A stretch of 5,130 nt of DNA from Methanomicrobiaceae archaeon UBA436 (GTDB taxonomy: Archaea; Halobacteriota; Methanomicrobia; Methanomicrobiales; Methanoculleaceae). The position numbers and the translations under genes are program-made. The notes under the pieces are model-generated. The model did not search any database. It saw only the letters and a list, made by a program, of their open reading frames with translations, and had not been told where the DNA came from. The DNA lies in contig DAFR01000089.1 in assembly GCA_002497965.1 (NCBI GenBank), forward strand, positions 6,679 through 11,808, written 5' to 3'. Shown here in pieces: positions 1-5,130 of this stretch (position 1 is its first letter; the number at the start of each line of letters is the position of its first letter).

Positions 1-809
1 CGTTCACCAAACTGCATGGAAACGGCAACGACTTCATCCTGATCGATGAATTCGATCAGGAGATCATCCCCGAAGAGATGAAAGGAACTTTTGCAGCGCT
101 CTACTGCGACCGCCGGTTTGGCATCGGTGCTGACGGCGTCCTCTACCTCCAGCCGTCTGATAAAGCGGATATCCGGATGAGACTCTTTCAGCCCGACAAG
201 AGCGAGGCCGCGATGTGCGGAAACGGCATCCGCTGTCTCGCAAAATACGCCTACGACGCCGGTTATGTCAGAGAGCCCTGCACAGTAGAGACCGGGGCCG
301 GGATTGCCCCTGTGAGGATGGGTTATGCGGATGATGAGTTCAGCGCGACTATCACCATGCCAGACCCGGCTTTTGAGCGCAGCGCAATCCCCGCTGTCGG
401 GAAAGGTGATTACCGTGAGGAGATCTGCGGGTTTACCGTTTATGCCGCAAACATCGGTGTTCCGCACGCTGTTATCTTTGTCGACGATATCGATTCTGTA
501 GAGATCGAGATCTTCGCCCCGCCAATCCGGCACCACCCCACATTCCCGGAGGGTGCAAACGTCAACTTTGCCGAGAAAGTCGCGTTCGATAAGATCCGGA
601 TCAGGACTTTTGAGCGCGGCGTTGAGTGCGAGACCGCGAGCTGCGGCACCGGCGCCACCGCCTCAGCGGTGGTTGCCCGTCGTCTTGGCCTTGTCGGGGA
701 TACGGTGCAGGTGGAGACGAGAGGCGGCCCGCTCGTGATCCGGTTTGGTGAGACTGTTACAATGGAAGGCCCGGCGGAGACAGTTTTTTCGGGCGTTATA
801 ACGTTCTGA
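1..809 (+). CDS. dapF: Diaminopimelate epimerase DapF (5' end cut off by window edge)
   Basis: This cytosolic enzyme interconverts LL- and meso-2,6-diaminopimelate by a two-base, cofactor-free mechanism. In archaea without a diaminopimelate-containing wall it should serve lysine biosynthesis only. The first complete codon is at position 3. Reading there begins FTKLHGNGNDFILID, the N-terminal signature of DapF, so only a few residues including the start are missing; the ATG at 78 is internal and not the true start. 268 residues are visible, against about 270-290 for the family. Both catalytic cysteines are present: the first in AAMCGNGIRC (codon 216-218) and the second in ETASCGTGA (codon 642-644). 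They are 142 residues apart, close to the 144 of characterised bacterial enzymes. The ERG preceding the second cysteine is also conserved. The stop is TGA at 807-809. The 3' end overlaps the convergent radB by 14 bases. Its own promoter lies outside the window. Confidence 0.97.
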   Translation, partial: FTKLHGNGNDFILIDEFDQEIIPEEMKGTFAALYCDRRFGIGADGVLYLQPSDKADIRMRLFQPDKSEAAMCGNGIRCLAKYAYDAGYVREPCTVETGAGIAPVRMGYADDEFSATITMPDPAFERSAIPAVGKGDYREEICGFTVYAANIGVPHAVIFVDDIDSVEIEIFAPPIRHHPTFPEGANVNFAEKVAFDKIRIRTFERGVECETASCGTGATASAVVARRLGLVGDTVQVETRGGPLVIRFGETVTMEGPAETVFSGVITF

Positions 810-1473
810 TTCCCTCGCCGGTGATAGCAAAATCGAACGAGAGTCCTTCCGGTCGGGACCGGTGTTTCAGAAGAACCGCCCGCCGGACACTGTCTCTCCT
901 TTCAAGCCGAACTATGGCCTTCGAGAGGTGTTCAAGCGCCGTCCCCCCAAGACCGGCCACACGGTCGCGTTCCACGTCCATGTAGATCTGGTTTGTGATC
1001 AGCACGGGGATCTCGTACTTCCTTGCAAGCCCGAGGAGTTTTATCATGTGGTGCGAGAGTTTCCGCAACGCCTCCCGTCCAAGGTCAAGCTCCATCCGGT
1101 AGAGGGCTGTCGCCGAGTCCATCACCACCAGGTCCACCGGGGCCTTCCCGGCCTTCTTGAGCAGCGCCTCGGTATCGGCGATCATCGCTCCCTGCTGGGT
1201 GAAATCAAGCGGTTCAAAGAGGTACAGCCGTTCCGCGAGTTCACCTGCATCCCCGCCAGCGATCTGCGCAAACCGCTCCACCGAGAACCCCTCGGTGTCG
1301 ATGTAGACGACCGAGTTCCCTGCCTTAAGGGTGGCCACCGTCGCCATCAGGCAGAAGACGCTCTTCCCGCTTGCCGGTTCGCCGTAGATCTGGGTGATGG
1401 CGCCACGCTCCAGCCCGCCGCCGAGGAGGCCGTCAAGGGCCTGGCTCCCGGTGCTGACCCGCTCAGTTTTCAT
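796..1473 (-). CDS. radB: DNA repair and recombination protein RadB (RecA/Rad51-family paralog)
   Basis: RadB is an archaeal RecA/Rad51-superfamily ATPase paralogous to RadA. Work on the family places it in homologous recombination and repair as an accessory to RadA, with weak strand-exchange activity of its own. The product is 225 residues, the usual size. It starts directly with the ATPase core (VSTGSQALDGLLGGGLERG) and lacks the helix-hairpin-helix N-domain of RadA, which separates the two. Walker A is GEPASGKS (residues 31-38). YIDTEGFSVERF (57-68) is the conserved segment after it, Walker B is DLVVMDS (about 114-120), and ITNQIY plus LGGTALEHLSKAIVRLER follow toward the C-terminus. The ATG at 1471-1473 was chosen over an in-frame ATG at 1567-1569 because that 32-residue extension is proline- and arginine-rich, unlike RadB, and lies inside larC. 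The ATG overlaps the larC stop in ATGA. A weak GGGTG (complement of 1484-1488) lies 10 bases before it. The stop is TAA at 796-798. Confidence 0.95.
   Translation of the reverse strand: MKTERVSTGSQALDGLLGGGLERGAITQIYGEPASGKSVFCLMATVATLKAGNSVVYIDTEGFSVERFAQIAGGDAGELAERLYLFEPLDFTQQGAMIADTEALLKKAGKAPVDLVVMDSATALYRMELDLGREALRKLSHHMIKLLGLARKYEIPVLITNQIYMDVERDRVAGLGGTALEHLSKAIVRLERRDSVRRAVLLKHRSRPEGLSFDFAITGEGIRTL
1470..1473 (-). promoter_or_regulatory. ATGA stop/start overlap coupling larC to radB
   Basis: On the minus strand the four bases read ATGA. The ATG starts radB and the TGA ends larC, in a different frame. Such overlaps usually mean translational coupling by reinitiation from one polycistronic message. 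The ribosome-site match upstream of radB is weak (GGGTG, ten bases away), consistent with dependence on larC translation. Confidence 0.85.
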
Positions 1474-2666
1474 GGGTCGAGCACACCCTGCTCGATGAAG
1501 AGGCGGCGGGCGGTTGCCTCCGCCCTTGCGGCAATCTCCCTGAAAGGAAGCCCCGTCTCCCGTGCGCACCGTGCCACCTGCTCATACTCCGCCTTTATGG
1601 ACGTGATCCTGCCTTCCGACCATCCGCACTTCACATCAATCCACCACTCCTGCCCCCCAAACCTCACCTTAACGCTCTCGATCGTCCGTTCAGCGACTGC
1701 ACGGTGAACCATCGGGAGGCAGCGTATCCCGAGTGTCCCGAGTTCCCGTGCCATCACCGCCGTGAGATGGCCTGTGGCCGCCGGCGGGGAGATCACCCTG
1801 ACGGTATGGCCGCTGCGCCCTTTCTTCATCAACACGGGTATGGCGGTTGCATCCCGTGCCCCCTCCTCCATCAGGCGGCCCAGGGTGTAGGTGAGCATCT
1901 CCCCCGTCACGTCGTCCACGTTTGTCTCCAGTATATCGATCCGGTCGGACCCTCTGTTATCTTCCTCCGTTTCAAGGAGCATCGCCCGGAGGACGTTAGG
2001 TCTTTCCGCCGGGTTTCTGCTGCCCGCGCCATAGCCGACCGCCCGGATACTCGCCGGGCCCAGTTCGTCCGGCCGGATCGTCGAGAACTCGGAGAGGAGC
2101 GCGGCTCCCGTTGGGGTGCAGAGTTCCCGTTCTTCGCCCCCGGGAACCATCTGCAGATGAGATTCGGCAAGGATCGCCACCGTAGCCGGGGCGGGGATGG
2201 GGAAGATACCGTGAGCTCCGACCGAAAAACCGCGGCCGAGCGCCAGGGGCAGGACAGCGACGCCATCCGGGGCCAGGCTGTGTAGAGCGGTGCACGCCCC
2301 CACCACGTCGGCTATGGCATCGTCTGCACCCACCTCGTGGAAATGCGCTCCCGCCCCGTGGATGCTCTCCTCCGCCCGGTGTATCCGGAGAAAGACTTTT
2401 CGTGCCATCTCCAGCGCCTCTTTCGGGGCGTCGCTCCCTGCCAGGCGGTCGAGCACCTCATCCAGGGTGCGGTGCTCCGCGGTGGCATGCGTCATCACCT
2501 GCACCGCCCGGATACCGCAGCGGTCTACCCGTTCGATTGTCGGCTCCCCGACGACGGAGCGCATGGCTGCCCGGACAGCCTCTTCATCGGCCCCGAGGTC
2601 GAGGAGGGATCCGATTACCATATCGCCTGCGGTTCCGTTGAACGGATCGAAGAGAACTACGTTCAT
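1470..2666 (-). CDS. larC: LarC, nickel-pincer nucleotide cofactor biosynthesis protein (nickel insertion)
   Basis: LarC is the CTP-dependent cyclometallase that inserts nickel into the dithiocarboxylated pyridinium mononucleotide, the last step in making the nickel-pincer nucleotide used by LarA-type racemases and epimerases. The 398-residue product covers the whole family (formerly DUF111). It starts with LFDPFNGTAGDM (5-16). HFHEVGADDAIADVVG (108-123) and TPTGAALL (184-191) belong to the LarC1 half. ETNVDD (247-252), MKKGRSG (280-286) and KAEYEQVARCARETGLP (358-374) belong to the LarC2 half. Both halves are in one continuous frame, whereas Lactobacillus plantarum joins them by programmed frameshifting. 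No histidine-rich linker is visible between the halves (about 232-247). The start is supported by the family N-terminus and by GGAG four bases upstream. larB, larE and larA are not in the window, so the substrate enzyme in this organism is unknown. It is the first gene of a unit with radB. Confidence 0.95.
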   Translation of the reverse strand: MNVVLFDPFNGTAGDMVIGSLLDLGADEEAVRAAMRSVVGEPTIERVDRCGIRAVQVMTHATAEHRTLDEVLDRLAGSDAPKEALEMARKVFLRIHRAEESIHGAGAHFHEVGADDAIADVVGACTALHSLAPDGVAVLPLALGRGFSVGAHGIFPIPAPATVAILAESHLQMVPGGEERELCTPTGAALLSEFSTIRPDELGPASIRAVGYGAGSRNPAERPNVLRAMLLETEEDNRGSDRIDILETNVDDVTGEMLTYTLGRLMEEGARDATAIPVLMKKGRSGHTVRVISPPAATGHLTAVMARELGTLGIRCLPMVHRAVAERTIESVKVRFGGQEWWIDVKCGWSEGRITSIKAEYEQVARCARETGLPFREIAARAEATARRLFIEQGVLDP

Positions 2667-2670
2667 GCGA

Positions 2671-2674
2671 CTCC
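2671..2674 (-). promoter_or_regulatory. Ribosome binding site of larC
   Basis: The minus strand reads GGAG followed by TCGC and the larC ATG. GGAG matches the core of the archaeal Shine-Dalgarno consensus at a short but workable spacing of four bases, and it supports the chosen start. If it is used, the larC message must have a leader, which argues for a transcription start upstream of about 2675. Confidence 0.5.
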
Positions 2675-2680
2675 AGTACC

Positions 2681-2688
2681 TATAAATT
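2681..2688 (+). promoter_or_regulatory. Putative archaeal TATA box for cdc48
   Basis: TATAAATT on the plus strand is centred about 28 bases before the cdc48 ATG. Archaeal transcription usually starts 25-27 bases downstream of the TATA centre, so the message would begin almost at the start codon and be leaderless or nearly so. That fits the lack of a well-spaced ribosome binding site. A second TATA-like stretch, AAATATAAG at 2693-2701, would place the start of transcription inside the gene and is less suitable. This is inferred from sequence only. Confidence 0.5.
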
Positions 2689-2691
2689 CCC

Positions 2692-2700
2692 GAAATATAA
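2692..2700 (-). promoter_or_regulatory. Putative archaeal TATA box for the larC-radB unit
   Basis: The minus strand reads TTATATTTC here, centred about 30 bases before the larC ATG, which predicts a very short leader. Two alternatives exist on the same strand. TTTATAGG (complement of 2680-2687) is too close to the ATG. GTATATC (complement of about 2721-2727, inside cdc48) would give a leader of roughly 30 bases that includes the GGAG ribosome site. The choice among them cannot be settled from sequence. Confidence 0.4.
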
Positions 2701-2705
2701 GAACT

Positions 2706-2710
2706 AGAGG
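2706..2710 (+). promoter_or_regulatory. Weak, over-close ribosome-site-like AGAGG before cdc48
   Basis: AGAGG ends only two bases before the cdc48 ATG, too close for a normal Shine-Dalgarno interaction. With the nearby TATA box position, this suggests leaderless initiation. No other start codon is available between the in-frame stop at 2698-2700 and position 2713. Confidence 0.3.
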
Positions 2711-2712
2711 TA

Positions 2713-5130
2713 ATGCCCGAGATATACTTGAAGGTAGATAGCGCTTACCCGGAGGATCAGGGGGCAGGCAAGGCACGGCTTGACCCCGATACCATGCTGC
2801 ACCTCCGGCTCAACCCCGGAGACCTTGTCGCTATCGAAGGAAAACGGCGCACCGTAGCGAAGGTCTGGCGCGCCATGGTGAACGACTGGCATCAGGGCAA
2901 AGTCAGGATCGATAACTTCACCCGGTTAAACGCCGGCGCGAGCATAGGCGACCGTGTCAGGGTGCGAACACTCGATGAGGAGATCGAGGCTAAACGGGTT
3001 GTGCTTGCTCCTCCCGAAGACCTCCCCAAGCACCTCCCCGTCAACTACGGCAGCGTCGTCAACAGGCTGATCGACTTCCCGGTCGTCAGGGATGATTCCG
3101 TGCCTATCCAGGTGGGGCTGCCATTCATGCAGCCTCAAATTGTCGCTTTCAAGGCGGTGGTGGTCGAGCCGGAGAACGCCGTGATAATCACCAGGAACAC
3201 AAAGATCGAGTTCTCAGAGAAGCCTGCGGCCGGTTTTGAGGGTGTCAGGAGGATCAGCTACGAGGATATCGGCGGCCTGAAAGATGAGTTGCAGCGCGTT
3301 CGCGAGACGATTGAGCTCCCTATGCGCCATCCGGAGATCTTTCGCAAGCTTGGTATCGAGCCTCCAAAAGGCGTCCTCCTCTACGGTCCGCCCGGGACGG
3401 GAAAGACCCTCATTGCAAAGGCTGTTGCAAGCGAGAGCGGAGCACACTTCATCTCGATTGCAGGCCCCGAGGTGATCTCGAAGTATTACGGTGAGAGCGA
3501 GCAGAGGCTCCGTGAGGTCTTTGAGGACGCACGGCAGCATGCTCCTGCGATCATCTTTATCGACGAACTCGACTCGATCGCCCCCCGGCGTGAGGAGGTG
3601 ACCGGAGAGGTTGAGCGGCGCGTTGTTGCCCAGCTCCTGACGATGATGGACGGGCTTGAAGAGCGGGGACAGGTCGTGGTGATCGGGGCCACGAACCGGC
3701 TCGACGCCATCGACCCCGCCCTCCGGCGTCCGGGACGGTTCGACCGGGAGATCGAGATCGGGGTCCCGTCGGAGGACGACCGGATCCAGGTGCTCCATAT
3801 CCACACCCGTGGTATGCCGCTTGCTGACGATGTCTCGATCGCCTCCATCGCCCAGCAGACCCACGGGTTTGTCGGGGCGGACCTCGCCGCCCTCGCACGT
3901 GAGGCGGCGATCAAGGCACTGCGGCGTTACCTCCCCGAGATCGACCTGGAGGCCGAGGAGATCCCGCCCGAGACCCTCGATAAGATGGAGGTGCTCGGGC
4001 GGGACTTCCGCGACGCCCTCCGCGACGTGGGCCCGAGCGCCATGCGGGAGATCCTCCTCGAAGTGCCCCACACCTCCTGGGGAGACGTGGGGGGCCTCGA
4101 AGAGGCGAAGCAGGATATCCGCGAGGCGGTGGAGTATCCGCTCACCCAGCGGGAGCGGTTCGAGAACCTCGGTATCGAGCCGCCGAAGGGCGTCCTCCTC
4201 TACGGTCCGCCGGGGACCGGAAAGACCCTGATCGCAAAGGCGATTGCAAGCGAGAGCGGCGCGAACTTCGTGCCGGTCAAGGGCCCCCAGCTCCTCTCGA
4301 AGTGGGTGGGCGAAAGCGAGCGGGCGGTCCGCGAGATCTTCAAGAAAGCCCGGCAGGTGGCGCCGGCCATCATCTTCTTCGACGAACTGGATGCTCTCGC
4401 CCCCGCACGGGGCGGCGGCAGCGAGTCGCACGTGATCGAGAGCGTCTTAAACCAGATCCTCACCGAGATCGACGGTCTCGAGGAACTCCGGGGCGTGGTG
4501 GTGATGGGAGCGACGAACCGGCCGGATATGGTCGACCCGGCGCTGCTTCGGCCCGGGCGGTTCGACCGGCTCGTCTACATAGGCGAACCCGGGCGGGACG
4601 ACCGGGAGAAGATCCTGGCTATCCACACCCGGTATATGCCGATCGAGGGCTCGACGGTGGAAGACCTCGTGGAGCTGACGGAGGGGCTCTCGGAGAACGA
4701 ACTCGAAGACCTGATCCTGGCCGTCGGGGCCAACCGCCAGGTGAGCGTCGAGGACGTGAAGAGCCATCGCGCTGCAATTCCGCCGAGCGACAACGAGGGG
4801 CTCCGGCCCCACCTCCGGAGGAGGAAGCTCGTCGACCTCTTTATCCAGCAGAAGGTGACCCTGGACGACCCCGCACGGGACCGGCTCCTTGCAAAGCTGG
4901 CGACCGATGCCGAGGGGTTCGTCGGCTCGGACCTCGAGGCGTTCGGCCGGGAAGCGGCCATGCTTGCCATGCGGGAGGGAGCCTCCCTCGTAAATAAGTC
5001 ACACTTCGACCGGGCGCAGGAGAAGGTGCACGCGACGATGAACGAGCGGCTGCGGCAGTACTACGGGAAGGTGCAGCAGCACTTCAAGGGCGGGCTGCCC
5101 AAAGAAGTGCAGCCGCCGGAATACCAGTAA
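2713..5130 (+). CDS. cdc48: Cdc48/VAT-type AAA+ ATPase with two ATPase modules and an enlarged D2 lid
   Basis: This is the archaeal relative of p97/Cdc48 and Thermoplasma VAT. It should form a cytosolic hexameric unfoldase that threads substrates through a central pore, probably feeding the 20S proteasome. The 805-residue product has an N-domain (double-psi barrel, about 3-90, then the second N subdomain, about 104-170). D1 has Walker A GPPGTGKT (225-232), pore loop KYYG (257-260), Walker B IIFIDE (280-285), sensor-1 Asn328 and arginines in RRPGRFDR (338-345). D2 has Walker A 498-505, pore loop KWVG (530-533), Walker B IIFFDE (553-558), sensor-1 Asn602 and RPGRFDR (613-619). Both modules look catalytically intact. 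The protein is longer than the usual 730-760 residues because of about 76 extra residues in the D2 lid. It ends EYQ, a variant of the HbYX proteasome-docking tail. The ATG at 2713 is the only possible start after an in-frame TAA at 2698-2700. Confidence 0.97.
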   Translation: MPEIYLKVDSAYPEDQGAGKARLDPDTMLHLRLNPGDLVAIEGKRRTVAKVWRAMVNDWHQGKVRIDNFTRLNAGASIGDRVRVRTLDEEIEAKRVVLAPPEDLPKHLPVNYGSVVNRLIDFPVVRDDSVPIQVGLPFMQPQIVAFKAVVVEPENAVIITRNTKIEFSEKPAAGFEGVRRISYEDIGGLKDELQRVRETIELPMRHPEIFRKLGIEPPKGVLLYGPPGTGKTLIAKAVASESGAHFISIAGPEVISKYYGESEQRLREVFEDARQHAPAIIFIDELDSIAPRREEVTGEVERRVVAQLLTMMDGLEERGQVVVIGATNRLDAIDPALRRPGRFDREIEIGVPSEDDRIQVLHIHTRGMPLADDVSIASIAQQTHGFVGADLAALAREAAIKALRRYLPEIDLEAEEIPPETLDKMEVLGRDFRDALRDVGPSAMREILLEVPHTSWGDVGGLEEAKQDIREAVEYPLTQRERFENLGIEPPKGVLLYGPPGTGKTLIAKAIASESGANFVPVKGPQLLSKWVGESERAVREIFKKARQVAPAIIFFDELDALAPARGGGSESHVIESVLNQILTEIDGLEELRGVVVMGATNRPDMVDPALLRPGRFDRLVYIGEPGRDDREKILAIHTRYMPIEGSTVEDLVELTEGLSENELEDLILAVGANRQVSVEDVKSHRAAIPPSDNEGLRPHLRRRKLVDLFIQQKVTLDDPARDRLLAKLATDAEGFVGSDLEAFGREAAMLAMREGASLVNKSHFDRAQEKVHATMNERLRQYYGKVQQHFKGGLPKEVQPPEYQ
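3352..3441 (+). repeat. D1 copy of the Walker A region repeat within cdc48
   Basis: These 30 codons around the D1 Walker A motif match 4171-4260 (D2 Walker A) at 80 of 90 bases, counted by eye without gaps. 29 of 30 residues are identical; the only change is Val to Ile. The offset is exactly 819 bases (273 residues). It reflects the ancient duplication of the two AAA modules, kept similar by selection or by exchange between the copies. Confidence 0.9.
4171..4260 (+). repeat. D2 copy of the Walker A region repeat within cdc48
   Basis: This is the partner of 3352-3441: 80 of 90 bases identical, with most differences being third-position changes to G or C in this copy. It is a direct repeat inside one gene and could mislead short-read assembly or allow intragenic recombination. 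It is not a mobile element. Confidence 0.9.
4687..4914 (+). other. Extra segment in the Cdc48 D2 lid (about 76 codons)
   Basis: In D1, the threonine of HTR (Thr365) lies 21 residues before the phenylalanine of GFVG (Phe386). In D2, the same landmarks (Thr639 and Phe736) are 97 residues apart, so about 76 residues are added, roughly 659-734, just before the sensor-2 helix. The insert has an acidic first part (SENELEDL), a proline/serine break ([10 protein letters not shown]) and a basic stretch (LRRRK). The frame is open throughout and codon use matches the surrounding D2 sequence, so it is not a frameshift artefact. Its edges are approximate. It may be a degenerate second copy of the lid subdomain. 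Confidence 0.75.

Noticed and set aside
784..789. The TTTTTT run as a dapF terminator
   Set aside because: It lies inside the coding sequence before the stop codon and has no convincing GC-rich hairpin in front. Six T alone in one place is weak evidence.
78..809. dapF starting at the ATG at position 78
   Set aside because: The same frame is open to the window edge and encodes the conserved DapF N-terminus FTKLHGNGNDF from position 3, so the gene starts just outside the window.
1474..1569. A 32-residue N-terminal extension of RadB from an upstream in-frame ATG
   Set aside because: The extension lies wholly within larC, is rich in Pro, Gly and Arg, and is absent from the normal RadB layout. 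The ATG at 1473 gives a family-typical N-terminus and an ATGA overlap.
862..1707. A 281-codon open frame on the plus strand across radB and the end of larC
   Set aside because: It is antisense to two clearly recognised genes, spans their junction, and its translation is low-complexity and unlike any family I know.
3214..4431. A 405-codon open frame on the minus strand opposite cdc48
   Set aside because: It is a mirror of the GC-rich, codon-biased D1 and D2 coding sequence. Its translation has no recognisable domain and shows internal repetition that only reflects D1/D2 similarity. The plus-strand frame is an unambiguous Cdc48.
4687..4914. The D2 insert as an intein, frameshift or inserted mobile element
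   Set aside because: It is only about 76 codons, lacks intein splice motifs (no Cys/Ser start with a terminal His-Asn), has no flanking target duplication or terminal repeats that I can see, and stays in frame with matching codon use.
1..5130. CRISPR array, tRNA or rRNA genes, toxin-antitoxin or defence cluster
   Set aside because: Nearly every base is in one of four recognised housekeeping genes. The only gap is 46 bases, and no regular short repeats or RNA-gene signatures were seen.

Overview
The window looks like chromosomal DNA of a GC-rich methanogenic archaeon, most plausibly from the Methanomicrobiales (Methanoculleus-like). This rests on gene content and style: RadB is an archaea-specific recombinase paralog, the large AAA protein is of the archaeal Cdc48/VAT type, and the one intergenic gap carries archaeal TATA-box-like sequences instead of bacterial -35/-10 elements. 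The genus is an inference from general resemblance and was not tested by a search.

Layout, left to right. (1) Positions 1-809, plus strand: the diaminopimelate epimerase gene dapF, missing only its first few codons. (2) Positions 796-1473, minus strand: radB, converging on dapF with a 14-base overlap of the two 3' ends. (3) Positions 1470-2666, minus strand: larC, the nickel-insertion protein for the nickel-pincer cofactor. It lies directly upstream of radB and its stop codon overlaps the radB start in an ATGA. larC and radB therefore look like a translationally coupled two-gene operon. (4) Positions 2667-2712: a 46-base divergent promoter gap with two TATA-like boxes. (5) Positions 2713-5130, plus strand: a complete 805-residue Cdc48/VAT AAA+ ATPase whose stop codon is the last three bases of the window.

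The genes do not form one pathway. dapF serves lysine biosynthesis, radB DNA recombination and repair, larC cofactor assembly, and cdc48 protein unfolding. The tight packing (almost no noncoding DNA, two overlaps, one divergent promoter) is typical of a compact archaeal core-genome segment. I see no mobile element, CRISPR array, tRNA or rRNA, and no defence system.

The most interesting feature is in the second ATPase module (D2) of Cdc48. Using the protein's own D1 module as a ruler, D2 has about 76 extra residues between the first lid helices and the sensor-2 helix. This insert resembles a degenerate tandem copy of the lid subdomain. The interleaved divergent promoter, the non-canonical C-terminal Glu-Tyr-Gln (a variant of the HbYX proteasome-docking tail) and the larC-radB coupling are secondary points of interest.
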